NCBI RefSeq assembly: GCF_002946355.1
Contig: NZ_PKOZ01000001.1
Coordinates: 434,001-498,000 of the forward strand
Direction of reading: 5' to 3'
From: Pradoshia eiseniae
GTDB taxonomy: Bacteria; Bacillota; Bacilli; Bacillales; Pradoshiaceae
Length of the DNA stretch: 64,000 nucleotides
Shown piece after piece: positions 1 through 8,335 of this stretch. The position numbers and the translations under genes were made by a program. The first letter of the stretch is position 1; every line of letters starts with the position of its first letter. The notes below the pieces were generated by a model, which saw only the letters and a list, made by a program, of their open reading frames with translations, was not told where the DNA came from and searched no databases.

Positions 1-62
1 TGAATTCGAAAAAGGATATGGAGCTTGACCGCGTAATTGAGTTCATTAGCTCGCGTCAATAA
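1..62 (+). CDS. C-terminal end of an unidentified protein (partial)
   Basis: The third forward frame is open from the window edge and encodes about 19 residues ending in VIEFISSRQ before a TAA at 60-62. A good Rho-independent terminator follows 17 bases later, which supports a real gene end. The fragment is too short to assign a family. Confidence 0.55.
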   Translation, partial: NSKKDMELDRVIEFISSRQ

Positions 63-78
63 AATACATAGAGAGTGT

Positions 79-112
79 CCCCAAAGTGCCAATCGCAGCT
101 TTGGGGCTTTTC
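79..112 (+). terminator. Rho-independent terminator
   Basis: A perfect 8-bp stem (CCCCAAAG at 79-86, CTTTGGGG at 99-106) with a 12-base loop is followed by CTTTTCT. It ends the gene that enters from the left edge. Confidence 0.8.
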
Positions 113-279
113 TAGTGAGCTTTGCATGGACGAACATTAAAGAAAACTAGAAGAACTTAACTAGAGTTAGCATGACCAAAGGTGATGCTGACCAAGGTGG
201 AACGGCCGTTATGAGGAGCTAATCAAGAATGATTGCTAACACATATAGTTGAATGTTAGGAGAAAAAATCTGGCGGTAA
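113..279. other. gene-free stretch with small dyads
   Basis: No convincing reading frame with a ribosome site was found on either strand. The segment holds an 8-bp hairpin (GTTAGCAT with ATGCTGAC, one G-U pair, about 166-192) and a perfect 10-bp palindrome AACGGCCGTT at 201-210. Together with the strong hairpin at 280-318 this makes the 3' flank of the DUF1295 gene unusually structured, but I can assign no function. Confidence 0.4.
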
Positions 280-318
280 CTAAGATACAGCAATGTAGAA
301 ATCTGTGCTGTATCTTAG
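271..318 (-). terminator. long perfect hairpin, probable terminator of the DUF1295 gene
   Basis: CTAAGATACAGCA at 280-292 and TGCTGTATCTTAG at 306-318 form a perfect 13-bp stem with a 13-base loop. On the minus strand a run of Ts (complement of AAAAAA near 263-268) follows about 12 bases after the stem, which is farther than normal. Terminator is the simplest reading; an RNA-stabilising 3' hairpin is possible. Confidence 0.5.
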
Positions 319-358
319 AATTAATCCCAACAGCTGTCTGGTGCTGACTCACACTCGA

Positions 359-1141
359 TCATGTATGTTCGCTTTTTTTCGGGAACCAGGGGAAGAACTT
401 TGGCGTCACTTTTTTATATGCTTCGAAATCAGGACGACCTTTATATTTTTTTTCGAGTAAAGGAACACCGGACACGAATAACAGTAATAATGTGATGACG
501 ATTGGGCTGATGATCGTGAATAATCCGGAAGGGGAGAGGGCCACTAGAAATATGCCCCACCACATCGTTGCCTCACCGAAGTAATTTGGGTGGCGTGTAT
601 ACTTCCACAATCCAGATTGGATAATTTTCCCTTTATTTTCAGGCTTGCTTTTGAATTGCTTGAGTTGCCTGTCACCGACGACTTCAAAAAAGTAGCCGAT
701 CACCCAAATGCCAATGCCGATGTAATCAAGGAGGAGTAGCTCTGTTTCCCCTTTATCAAAAATGTGGATGATAGGCAGGGAAATCAGATATAGCATTACA
801 CCTTGAAGGGCATATACATTCAAGAATGCTTTCAGACGTGCCCACTTGTGACCCCATCTTTTCCGAAGATTGACGTAGCGGTAATCTTCCGGTTTCCCTT
901 TATTACGATTAAATAAATAAATCGTCAATCGTCCTCCCCATAAAACTGTTAAAGTAAGAACGACGAGACCTTCTATGCTTTCAAAACCATCCCGAACCGC
1001 TAAAAGGACAGCTAAAAAAACGAAACCAGAACCCCAGCCAATATCGACAATCGAATTATCATGCAGCAATTGGCCAAGGATGAAGAAGAGTAAAAAATAA
1101 ATGGTGACAATGAACGCAGCATACAGATAAATACTTTCCAT
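359..1141 (-). CDS. DUF1295-family membrane protein (steroid reductase-like fold)
   Basis: This 260-residue polytopic membrane protein has about six hydrophobic segments. The C-terminal part (about 165-215) carries [20 protein letters not shown], the RHPNYFGE signature of the DUF1295 / 3-oxo-5-alpha-steroid 4-dehydrogenase / ICMT-like superfamily, which usually binds a cofactor in this segment. Most bacterial members have no proven substrate; lipid or isoprenoid modification is only an inference. The ATG at 1141 is preceded by AAGGAGGA, so the start is secure. It is monocistronic, with a hairpin downstream. Confidence 0.85.
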   Translation of the reverse strand: MESIYLYAAFIVTIYFLLFFILGQLLHDNSIVDIGWGSGFVFLAVLLAVRDGFESIEGLVVLTLTVLWGGRLTIYLFNRNKGKPEDYRYVNLRKRWGHKWARLKAFLNVYALQGVMLYLISLPIIHIFDKGETELLLLDYIGIGIWVIGYFFEVVGDRQLKQFKSKPENKGKIIQSGLWKYTRHPNYFGEATMWWGIFLVALSPSGLFTIISPIVITLLLLFVSGVPLLEKKYKGRPDFEAYKKVTPKFFPWFPKKSEHT

Positions 1142-1231
1142 GAATGTTCCTCCTTAAATAGACCCCGTCTTAGCTAATTTTTTTATTTGGCATTATTCCT
1201 ATTCCTTAGAATCATCCTAAACGGAAAATGC

Positions 1232-3043
1232 CTATTTCTTCAGAAAAGCGACCGCAATTGTATTGTTGCCTGCACTGCTGGCGACAATAGAAGAAACTTC
1301 TTCGATATAGGAAGGGGGATGACCGATGATGCTTGTTAGGCTGCTTTTGAAGTCTTTGATTCGGTCCGATCCATCTCCATGAACAATCGCGTACCGTTCG
1401 ATTCCGTCTTTTTCATGAATTTCCTTCACCATATGCAAGATTTGTTTCGTATTGTTTTTTGTGCTGAAGGCTTTCCCAAGCAGAATGCCGTTCCCGTCTT
1501 CATCGATTGAGACAATCGGCTTCAAATTAACAATGCTTCCAATCGCTCCAGCTGTCTTGCTGATGCGGCCGGAAGAAATCATCCCTTTCAGGTTATCAAC
1601 AGATACTAGAATTGAGCTCTTTTCGATTGTTTCTTTTATAACATCTATGATCTCATCGTGAGACAGTCCATCAGCAATCGCCTCGGCAGCTTTCATGACG
1701 ATTAATCCCTGAGCAGCGGAATTGCGTTTCGAATCGATGACTGAGATTGTCGTATCCTTTTCTTTGAAGATGTCAGCGGCTTTCTGGAAGGCTGAGTAGG
1801 TTCCGCTCATCGCTTTCGATACGGTGATGACGATGATGGATTCATAATAGCTGGATAAAAAGGAATACAACCCTTCAATACTTTTTTTGGTTGGTTGAGA
1901 AGAGGAAATGTCATATTCCTGTTCTTTTAACAATTGAAATACATCATCAGCCTGAATCGTGATGCGGTCGAGATAGGTGTTGCCGCCAACCTGTAGGTTC
2001 AAAGGGAAATGATGGATTTGAAACTCATCTAAAAACGTTCTCGGGATATCAGCAATTGTGTCGGTTATGAGTGCAATCGGGTACTTTCGTTTATGGGCGA
2101 CCATATGCTGAATGACCATATCCTCGGCTTTCTGCTCAACAAGGTTGCCATATTTCCGAAGGACACGAAAGCAGGAGGCTGGCATGTCTGTATGGATATG
2201 GAGCTTCACTTTCTTATTTGTCCCTGCTGCCACGATTGAATCTCCGAATCGTTCCAGTTCCCCCTTTAGTTTCGGCAAATCAATCATGTCGCCTTCAATC
2301 AAAGCTTCTGTACAATAACGATAGGTTAAATGTGAAGATTCATCAGAGTGAGCGTGTTCAAAGACGTCTTCCCATCCTAGATCTTCCTCTGTCAAAAGGG
2401 ATTCGTTCTGTTCTCCTGTCTGTAAATAACGCATAAATCCAAGGAGAAAGAGGGTGAATCCTCTCGCTCCTGAGTCCACAACACCATTCTCTCTTAGTAC
2501 AGCCAGCTGGCTTGGAGTCCGGTTCAATGATTTGAGCGCTTCGTGCAGGGCTTCCGTCAACACGGCGATAATATCATCGGATATTGTTTTTTTCTTTTGG
2601 ATGGTCTGCGACCAGTCTTTCATAACAGTCATCATCGTGCCTTCAACCGGATTCTGAATCGACTCATAAGCCGCCTGTACACCTGCTTGTATACTCTCTG
2701 CCATTTCATCGAGTGTCACGGAATCAGTAGCAGGAAGGCTGTTGCTGAACCCGGTAATATATTGAGAGAAGATTGTTCCAGAATTGCCTCTGGCGGATTC
2801 CAAGGCGGCATCAGCCATTGAATGAAACGTATCCCGGACAGTGGACAAATACTTGGTTTTTTTTATGATTCCACTCATGGTGATCGCCAGATTTGTACCA
2901 GTATCTCCATCCGCAACAGGAAACACATTCATGGCGTTCAGTTCATGTTTATATTTGATTACTTCCATCGCCCCAGCCAAATGGGCGTTGTACAACACTT
3001 CATTTTCAATTTGATTTAGTTGCTTTTCTGCTAAAACTCTCAT
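1232..3043 (-). CDS. DhaL (FakA-like kinase) - DegV (FakB-like fatty-acid-binding) fusion protein
   Basis: 603 residues combine two proteins normally encoded apart. Residues about 20-205 are a DhaL/DAK2 kinase domain with the nucleotide-binding VADGDTGTN motif. Residues about 240-315 resemble the FakA middle domain (YCTEALIEG, VKLHIHTDMP). Residues about 320-600 are a DegV/EDD fold (IALITDTIADIP near 322, SSQPT at about 380, GTYSAFQ). In the known two-part system FakA phosphorylates fatty acid presented by FakB (DegV). Here the FakA C-terminal domain appears to be replaced by the carrier. The ATG at 3043 follows AAGGGGGA. Fatty-acid phosphorylation is inferred from the domains only. Confidence 0.85.
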   Translation of the reverse strand: MRVLAEKQLNQIENEVLYNAHLAGAMEVIKYKHELNAMNVFPVADGDTGTNLAITMSGIIKKTKYLSTVRDTFHSMADAALESARGNSGTIFSQYITGFSNSLPATDSVTLDEMAESIQAGVQAAYESIQNPVEGTMMTVMKDWSQTIQKKKTISDDIIAVLTEALHEALKSLNRTPSQLAVLRENGVVDSGARGFTLFLLGFMRYLQTGEQNESLLTEEDLGWEDVFEHAHSDESSHLTYRYCTEALIEGDMIDLPKLKGELERFGDSIVAAGTNKKVKLHIHTDMPASCFRVLRKYGNLVEQKAEDMVIQHMVAHKRKYPIALITDTIADIPRTFLDEFQIHHFPLNLQVGGNTYLDRITIQADDVFQLLKEQEYDISSSQPTKKSIEGLYSFLSSYYESIIVITVSKAMSGTYSAFQKAADIFKEKDTTISVIDSKRNSAAQGLIVMKAAEAIADGLSHDEIIDVIKETIEKSSILVSVDNLKGMISSGRISKTAGAIGSIVNLKPIVSIDEDGNGILLGKAFSTKNNTKQILHMVKEIHEKDGIERYAIVHGDGSDRIKDFKSSLTSIIGHPPSYIEEVSSIVASSAGNNTIAVAFLKK

Positions 3044-3177
3044 GATTATCCCCCTTGATCTGCCATGTTCGAGCCTAATTTTTCTCTGCCTGATTGATGT
3101 TGAAAACGGTAGGGCAATGAGCAGTATCTATATTCAGCTCTAGCTGTATTCGTCAGCGCCCAAATGTTCGCAAAACT

Positions 3178-4110
3178 TCATGTATTCATCCTAAAAGGGG
3201 ATGAAAAGGCATCTATGTCATTCAGCCTGTTTTTGATGGAGATTGATTGTAGTTCAATACCTTCATACATATGGATGCCGGGTCCCCCTATATAAAACGC
3301 TGTTTCCGGATGTGTCTTGGCAAACTGATCTAATCGAATCAGTTGCTCCGGATCGTTCTCAAATGGCAATGTTGTGGACACTGACAGCAGTACAATCCTA
3401 GGCTTTGCTTTTTCAACAAATAATTCAATCGAACCTGGAGCGGGTGAAGACCCAAGCAGAATCGTTTTCCACCCCTTTAGCATCGCATGCAGCAGCAGCA
3501 AATGAACTGGCATCTCATGAAGCTCATAGGGAAGGCATGCGCCCAGGACGAGTGGAGCGTCCTCCTTATATTTGAAATTTCGACGAATCTGAATCAGGTA
3601 ATCTCGAACGGCAAAACTGACAAGTGATTCCTGATAGGCATCCCACTGTCCGCTTTCCCAGCGATTACCGACTTCTCTCATAAAAGGTATAATGACATCA
3701 TCCAAAAAGTGTTCCAACCCATAATGATGATGTGCCTGCTGCAGAAGGTAATTGACTTCTTGCTCATCACAATTCGCACCTTTTTCGAGCAATCGCAGTA
3801 CGAAATCATTCATCTCTACGAATTCAGTGGTATCCAAATTCCTCGTCATACGTTCTAATGAATGGGATTGTTGTTCGGCTTTCACAGCTTCGGAAGCCTG
3901 TTTGACAGATTGCCCTTGGTCAACAAGCGCTTTTACATGCAATAGAACATTCACATCCATCTCGCTGTATACCCGATAGCCATTGTCCAACCTTTGTGGA
4001 TGGATCAGCTCATATCTTGTTTCCCATTTGCGGATCAACTGTTTGGAAAGCCCTGTAATATCAGCTACCTGCTGAATGTAGTAATGGCCATGCAAAGACG
4101 GTAATTCCAC
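3178..4110 (-). CDS. MerR-family regulator with cobalamin-binding domain (CarH/CarA-like)
   Basis: Counted from an ATG at 4119, residues 13-80 are a MerR helix-turn-helix (GLSKQLIRKWETRYELIHP), about 100-185 a helical B12-binding cap and 190-290 a Rossmann B12 domain with E199-x-H201 (usual lower cobalt ligand). The CarH cap signature W-x9-EH is W154-x9-E164-S165, and the residue after W is Glu rather than the His that forms the light adduct in Thermus CarH. The ATG at 4119 abuts AAAGGAG with no spacing, whereas the in-frame GTG at 4110 sits 9 bases from it, so I prefer GTG. Two 11-bp direct repeats lie upstream at 4208-4229. Confidence 0.8.
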   Translation of the reverse strand: MELPSLHGHYYIQQVADITGLSKQLIRKWETRYELIHPQRLDNGYRVYSEMDVNVLLHVKALVDQGQSVKQASEAVKAEQQSHSLERMTRNLDTTEFVEMNDFVLRLLEKGANCDEQEVNYLLQQAHHHYGLEHFLDDVIIPFMREVGNRWESGQWDAYQESLVSFAVRDYLIQIRRNFKYKEDAPLVLGACLPYELHEMPVHLLLLHAMLKGWKTILLGSSPAPGSIELFVEKAKPRIVLLSVSTTLPFENDPEQLIRLDQFAKTHPETAFYIGGPGIHMYEGIELQSISIKNRLNDIDAFSSPFRMNT

Positions 4111-4207
4111 GAGTTCCATCTCCTTTCGTACATATATTTTGAATGAATCGACATTTGTTACATATCCTAATTGATTTCAGAATGCTTGTAAAATAATTTG
4201 CTTAAAA

Positions 4208-4229
4208 GATTATACAAAGATGATACAAG
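4208..4229 (-). promoter_or_regulatory. tandem 11-bp repeats with a -10-like element upstream of the MerR/B12 gene
   Basis: GATTATACAAA (4208-4218) and GATGATACAAG (4219-4229) are adjacent 11-bp direct repeats; on the minus strand one holds a perfect TATAAT. CarH of Thermus is known to bind head-to-tail 11-bp repeats overlapping a promoter, so this is a candidate autoregulatory site. Assignment is by architecture only. Confidence 0.4.
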
Positions 4230-4234
4230 TTGGA

Positions 4235-4342
4235 TGACAAAAAATGCTCAATCGAAGGAATGAGCATTGATGGAGGTGTGGTGAGTGATTTTTAGTGTAA
4301 TGAAGGATGGCACCATCTTCAAATCAAGAGGAGATCACCACA
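4235..4342. ncRNA. structured non-coding segment with terminator-like end
   Basis: Three nested or adjacent stems occupy a gene-free gap: TGTGGTGA (4277-4284) with TCACCACA (4335-4342), enclosing GAAGGATGG with CCATCTTC (4302-4320), and next to it AATGCTCA with TGAGCATT (about 4242-4268). Read on the minus strand, the last stem is followed by TTTTTT like an intrinsic terminator. This could be a small RNA or a leader, but the gene below has its own promoter-like sequence at 4208-4229, so a separate minus-strand RNA is more likely. Confidence 0.35.
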
Positions 4343-4390
4343 TAGGGAGGCATGATGAGAGCTTTTTTTCTCAAAACTATGAAATATAAA

Positions 4391-4452
4391 TCAAAGAAAA
4401 AGAGGCTGACTCCAAAGGTCGTTGATTCAACGATTCTTTGGGTCAGCCTCTT
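4391..4452 (-). terminator. bidirectional-looking terminator after acetyltransferase gene
   Basis: AAGAGGCTGAC (from about 4400) pairs with GTCAGCCTCTT (4442-4452), with further pairing inside (CCAAAG/CTTTGG and CGTTGA/TCAACG), making a very long stem. On the minus strand TTTTTC follows it. It overlaps the last bases of the acetyltransferase gene. Confidence 0.8.
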
Positions 4453-4852
4453 AGCGTTTTCTTGGAATCATATAGCCGTTTTCAATTTGATTAAAGCCGA
4501 TTTTCGGATAATAATCCATAGCGGTTGGGGAGGCAAGCAGGATAAGGGCAGCTTCTTCGCCAATTTCCATTTCTACCTCATTGACAAGCTGTTTGCCGAT
4601 GCCTTTATGCTGATACCCTTGATCCACTGCCAGATCAGATAAATAGCAGCAATAGCTGTAATCGGTCAGCGCCCTTGCTACTCCAATTAACTTTTCCCCG
4701 TCCCAGGCCGTAACCAGAATATCCGCATGCTTAAGCATCTTTTCAAGTCTTGGCTTATCCTCAACAGGTCTGCGGATATCGGAAGCCCTGAATACCTCTG
4801 CCAGCTGATTTGCGGTGATTTTTTTATTCTTTCGATAGTGAATTTCCCCCAT
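4451..4852 (-). CDS. GNAT-family N-acetyltransferase
   Basis: 133 residues from the chosen ATG. The GNAT acetyl-CoA site appears as DLAVDQGYQHKGIGKQLV, with the Q/R-x-x-G-x-G/A motif, and the C-terminal GFNQIENGYMI is typical of small soluble GNATs. The frame extends upstream to a TTG at 4891, but that has no ribosome site, whereas ATG 4852 follows GGGGGTG by five bases and starts MGEIHYRKNKK, a usual GNAT N-terminus. The acceptor substrate cannot be told from sequence. Confidence 0.8.
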   Translation of the reverse strand: MGEIHYRKNKKITANQLAEVFRASDIRRPVEDKPRLEKMLKHADILVTAWDGEKLIGVARALTDYSYCCYLSDLAVDQGYQHKGIGKQLVNEVEMEIGEEAALILLASPTAMDYYPKIGFNQIENGYMIPRKR

Positions 4853-4997
4853 AAGGCACCCCCATAACTTATTAAGATAATCATTCGACAAAACATGTAA
4901 TATTCCCTTTTTAGATTTAGGCAGAAGGACTTTTCCTCATTTAAGTGGAATGGTTATATAGCTAAGTGCTTTAAGTCATAAGTCTTGGAGGAGTCAG

Positions 4998-5351
4998 ATG
5001 TCCTGCTATTTTCAGTATATGAAATCAATTATCATGCCATTTTTGGTCACCATCATGCTATTGACCATCACGGTTGGTTTCTGGGGCGGAATTCCCTTAT
5101 TTGTTATGCCGGTGATTTTATATGAAACAGGGTTACCGAGATTTGTCCAATGGATATTGGTTTGCTTAAGCGCCGGCATTTGTTTTTCAATAGTATGTGT
5201 TCCGCTTGTTCTATCATTAGTTGAAGTATATTCCCGAAGCAAAGGGAAAGGGATGCTGAATACATTCTTAATCGGTCAAGGTATCATGATTGTATTTGCA
5301 GCAATCCTTTTTGCTGTTTTTTATTCTGTTGTTCCTCTTATGGTGATTTAG
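4998..5351 (+). CDS. small membrane protein of unknown function
   Basis: 117 residues, almost entirely hydrophobic, with about three transmembrane stretches (about 12-30, 34-75 in two passes, 88-115) separated by a short basic loop (YSRSKGKG). The ATG at 4998 follows GGAGGAG by six bases, so the start is good. It sits about 70 bp before an acetyltransferase gene in the same direction. No family recognised. Confidence 0.7.
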   Translation: MSCYFQYMKSIIMPFLVTIMLLTITVGFWGGIPLFVMPVILYETGLPRFVQWILVCLSAGICFSIVCVPLVLSLVEVYSRSKGKGMLNTFLIGQGIMIVFAAILFAVFYSVVPLMVI

Positions 5352-5418
5352 TATGGACAGTTTGGAGTTTGTCGGCGATCCATTCATAAGGGCAGCAGCT
5401 TATAGGAGGCAATGAGAA

Positions 5419-5871
5419 ATGGAGAATCATATAAAAATACGGCCGGCAAGCAAGAAAGATATCCCGCAATTAGCCGGTTTGATGGAGCAATTAGGATATC
5501 CGACGACCACAGAAGAGATGGAGAGCAGATATACTAATATAGAGGAAGACAGTCATTATCATACTCTTGTAGCTGAATTAGATGGAAAAGTGCAGGGAAT
5601 GGCTGGATTATGTAAGGGCCTGTTCTATGAATATAATGGATTTTATGTGCGAATTGTCGCATTTGTGGTGGATTCACACTACCGAAGAAGAGGAATTGGC
5701 GAAAAGCTGCTGCTAGAAACCGAAAGATGGGCTATAGAACAGGGGGCTATCGCCATTGGCCTTAACAGCGGCAACCGCTCAGTACGATTAGCGGCCCATA
5801 GATTCTATGCCCAAATGGGCTATGAACAAAAGAGTACTGGTTTTTCAAAAGCCTTGTTTCATAATAACTAG
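5419..5871 (+). CDS. GNAT-family N-acetyltransferase
   Basis: 150 residues with a complete GNAT core: IRPASKKDIPQLAGLMEQLG at the N-terminus, then FVVDSHYRRRGIGEKLLLE, the R-R-x-G-I-G acetyl-CoA motif at about 88-100, and FYAQMGYE near the end. AGGAGG lies 10 bases before the ATG. It is followed 19 bp later by the bacillithiol transferase-like gene. The substrate is unknown; similar Bacillus proteins are generic amino-group acetylases. Confidence 0.85.
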   Translation: MENHIKIRPASKKDIPQLAGLMEQLGYPTTTEEMESRYTNIEEDSHYHTLVAELDGKVQGMAGLCKGLFYEYNGFYVRIVAFVVDSHYRRRGIGEKLLLETERWAIEQGAIAIGLNSGNRSVRLAAHRFYAQMGYEQKSTGFSKALFHNN

Positions 5872-5890
5872 TTTTCTAGGGGGATGAAAG

Positions 5891-6409
5891 ATGGACTTGC
5901 GATATCCAATCGGCACGTTTCAATATGAAGGGGAATTAAGCAGGGAGGTGATTAGTAAGTGGATTCGGGAGATTGAAGAGTTACCTGGCTTATTGCAGGA
6001 GGCTGTCAAAGATTTAGATGAGAATCAGCTTGATACAGCTTATCGGCCGAATGGATGGACAGTTCGTCAGGTCATTCATCACCTGGCCGATAGCCATATG
6101 AATGCTTACATACGCTTGAAGCTAGCGTTAACGGAGGACAGCCCTCTCGTAAAAACGTACGATGAAACGGCATGGGCTGAATTGACTGATTATTCATTCC
6201 CTGTTGAAGGCTCTCTGCTGGTTTTAGAAGGGTTACATAATCACTGGGCTGACCTATTGCGAAATTTAAATCTAAACGATTTACAGAGAACATTCACTCA
6301 TCCGGAATTAGGGGAAGTATTGCTTTATAAAAACATCGGAATGTATGCATGGCATGGGAAGCATCATCTTGCACATATAACCTCTTTGCTGAAGAGGAGG
6401 GGCTGGTGA
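5891..6409 (+). CDS. YfiT/BstA-type DinB-fold bacillithiol transferase
   Basis: 172 residues, the usual length for YfiT/BstA. The four-helix DinB fold places three histidines for a divalent metal: one in RQVIHHLADSHMN (about 59-71) and two in AWHGKHHLAHI near 155-165. The family moves bacillithiol onto electrophiles in Firmicutes, a detoxification role in the cytoplasm. The N-terminal DLRYPIGTF is family-typical. The stop TGA shares a base with the ATG of the aldo/keto reductase gene, so the two are translationally coupled. Confidence 0.88.
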   Translation: MDLRYPIGTFQYEGELSREVISKWIREIEELPGLLQEAVKDLDENQLDTAYRPNGWTVRQVIHHLADSHMNAYIRLKLALTEDSPLVKTYDETAWAELTDYSFPVEGSLLVLEGLHNHWADLLRNLNLNDLQRTFTHPELGEVLLYKNIGMYAWHGKHHLAHITSLLKRRGW

Positions 6410-7440
6410 TGGCTCAGATGATTCCAGGTCATGCACAGGAAGAGGATTCGAAAGCATTTCTTCAGAGAAGAGGCATTTTGTTTAGAAAAACGGCATCCTT
6501 TTTTGTTTCTCCGCTTGCGCTTGGTACCCATCTTGGGGAAATGAATGGGGAGGATTCGCTTCGGTACCAAGAGGCAATTATGCATGCTTTTAACAAGGGC
6601 ATAAATATGATCGACACTGCCCTGAATTATCGCGGGATGCGCTCGGAGCGGGATATTGGGATCTGTTTGATGAAGGCTATTGTGGATGTTGCCGTATTAA
6701 GAAGGGAAGAGCTTGTGATTTCCACGAAAGCAGGCATTTTACCAGGGGATATTGATGCCGGCCTTGTGCCGAAGGATTATCTTCAGAACATTTTGCTGAA
6801 AAGAGAGATTATCCATCCTGAGGATATCCATTCTTTTCGGCATCATAGGCATGTGTTAAGCCCCTCCTATTTTGATTTCGCGATTGGGGAAAGCCGAAAG
6901 CATTTGAATTTGGAGACCATCGATATTTACTATGTTCATAACCCGGAGTATTCACTCATCCCGCTTGGTGAACGAGAATTCTACCGGCAGCTTGTGAGAT
7001 TGTTTGGGAGGCTTGAAGAACAAGTGAGACAGGGGCATATCAGGTTTTATGGAATTGCTACATGGGACGGGCTGATTAGCTCGCCAGCTGCAGAAGGCTA
7101 CTTGTCTCTTGAAAAGCTGGTGGCCTGTGCGAGGGAAGCCGGAGGGGATGGTCACCATTGCGCCTTTATCCAATTGCCTTATAGTCCAGGTAGATTGGCA
7201 GCTGCTCAGATGAAAAATCAGCAGGTAAAAGGCAAATGGCTCACAGCCTTGGAGGCTGCAACGGAACTTGGCCTCTATATAACCGTGAGTGCGCCGCTAC
7301 AGGCTGGAAGGGCGCTAGTAAGGGATGATGCAAAGACTATCCTTTCCGGCATCATTCATACAGACGGCATTCTTGCTGCCATGGTCGGGATGAAACAGCG
7401 TGAGCATGTCACGGAAAACACAAGTGTCATTTTAAGTTAG
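6409..7440 (+). CDS. aldo/keto reductase
   Basis: 343 residues. The AKR tetrad is visible: Asp and Tyr in INMIDTALNYRG, Lys in ISTKAG, and His in IYYVHNPE. The barrel continues to a C-terminal cofactor region. The frame is open further upstream, but ATG 6409 directly follows GAGGAGGGG at 6394-6402 and overlaps the previous stop (TGATG), so I use it. An insertion of about 40 residues between the Lys and His strands (LVPKDYLQN to SPSYFDFAIG) is longer than in small AKRs and resembles the AKR subfamily that acts on sugars or aldehydes. Substrate unknown. Confidence 0.85.
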   Translation: MAQMIPGHAQEEDSKAFLQRRGILFRKTASFFVSPLALGTHLGEMNGEDSLRYQEAIMHAFNKGINMIDTALNYRGMRSERDIGICLMKAIVDVAVLRREELVISTKAGILPGDIDAGLVPKDYLQNILLKREIIHPEDIHSFRHHRHVLSPSYFDFAIGESRKHLNLETIDIYYVHNPEYSLIPLGEREFYRQLVRLFGRLEEQVRQGHIRFYGIATWDGLISSPAAEGYLSLEKLVACAREAGGDGHHCAFIQLPYSPGRLAAAQMKNQQVKGKWLTALEAATELGLYITVSAPLQAGRALVRDDAKTILSGIIHTDGILAAMVGMKQREHVTENTSVILS

Positions 7441-7938
7441 TAATTTCTCATAAGCCAATCGCTTTGTCCCATCCTCCACATAAATCACACCGCAGTAGGT
7501 ATACCCGTTTTTCCTGAGAATGTGCTGCATGCCGAGATTTTGTTCATGGGTATCAATCTTGATGCTAGGAATGCCACGTTCTTTGCACAGTTCTTCTGTA
7601 AGCTTCATGATATCATTTGAAATGCCTTTTCCTTTGTTGTCTTTTCCAACAGCGAGGCGGTGGATGACAGCATAGTCCTCATTAGTGAGCCAGGCTCCGT
7701 CATAAATAGGCTCGTATGTTGGCTCTCCATCAAACGAGATTGCAACCGTTGCAATGATGTTCCCTTCATCTAAGAGGACATAGCCGTGACCGTTGTGCAT
7801 ATCGGTGAGAATGGTTTCCTCGGATGGATATTGATTTTGCCATTGGTCAATGCCAAGTTCCTTCAAATAGCCCTGTGCATCCTTGATAATCTCCATGATT
7901 TGTTTAAGGTCAGCGGGGACTGCTTTTCTGAATTCCAT
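7432..7938 (-). CDS. GNAT-family N-acetyltransferase
   Basis: 168 residues from ATG 7938. VIHRLAVGKDNKGKGISNDIMKLTEELCKERG is the acetyl-CoA strand-loop-helix and NLGMQHILRKNGYTYCGVIYVEDG is the usual C-terminus of this large Firmicutes GNAT subgroup. GGAG lies four bases before 7938; the in-frame ATG at 7950 has no ribosome site. It overlaps the end of the upstream DUF2809 gene by 29 bp and the convergent aldo/keto reductase by 9 bp, a very compact arrangement. Confidence 0.85.
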   Translation of the reverse strand: MEFRKAVPADLKQIMEIIKDAQGYLKELGIDQWQNQYPSEETILTDMHNGHGYVLLDEGNIIATVAISFDGEPTYEPIYDGAWLTNEDYAVIHRLAVGKDNKGKGISNDIMKLTEELCKERGIPSIKIDTHEQNLGMQHILRKNGYTYCGVIYVEDGTKRLAYEKLLT

Positions 7939-8329
7939 CGTTCTCCTCATTTCTTTTGAAAATTATCGTCCAGTCAACCAGACCTGCCAGAAGAATCCCG
8001 CCTGTATACCGAATAAGATCGATTGCCAAAAACCCTCTTCCTAGAACAAGCGCACCGAGAGCCGTGTTTCTGATGGAGTTGATCCAGTCTGCTTGATAAA
8101 TTTGGCTCCATTCAATGGAAAAGCAAAAGCAGGCACTTAAAAAAAGTGATAATCCGAGCGGCTTATTCGGAAGCAGGAATCTGAAACCGAAGTAAATCAT
8201 CATCGCCCATAGTGCATCACCAGCATGGTCTGCAAGGAAGGCAGGGAATGTGTCACCAGCCTTTCTCGATAGCAAGCCTAAAATCATTGAACTAATAATC
8301 CCCAATAGATAGAAAAGCCTTTTATTCAC
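7910..8329 (-). CDS. DUF2809 membrane protein
   Basis: 139 residues with four hydrophobic segments. LLSRKAGDTFPAFLADHAGDALWAMMIYFGFRFL and FSIEWSQIYQADWINSIRNTALGALVLG are the conserved blocks of DUF2809, a VanZ-like family of small integral membrane proteins with no known activity. It follows the 154-residue membrane protein gene after six bases, so the two and the acetyltransferase probably form one minus-strand operon. Confidence 0.8.
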   Translation of the reverse strand: MNKRLFYLLGIISSMILGLLSRKAGDTFPAFLADHAGDALWAMMIYFGFRFLLPNKPLGLSLFLSACFCFSIEWSQIYQADWINSIRNTALGALVLGRGFLAIDLIRYTGGILLAGLVDWTIIFKRNEENDGIQKSSPR

Positions 8330-8335
8330 TGTACA

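Noticed and set aside
4120-4342. Cobalamin riboswitch upstream of the B12-binding MerR gene
   Set aside because: The segment is about half the length of a cobalamin riboswitch and I could not find the B12-box core; it is listed only as a structured segment.
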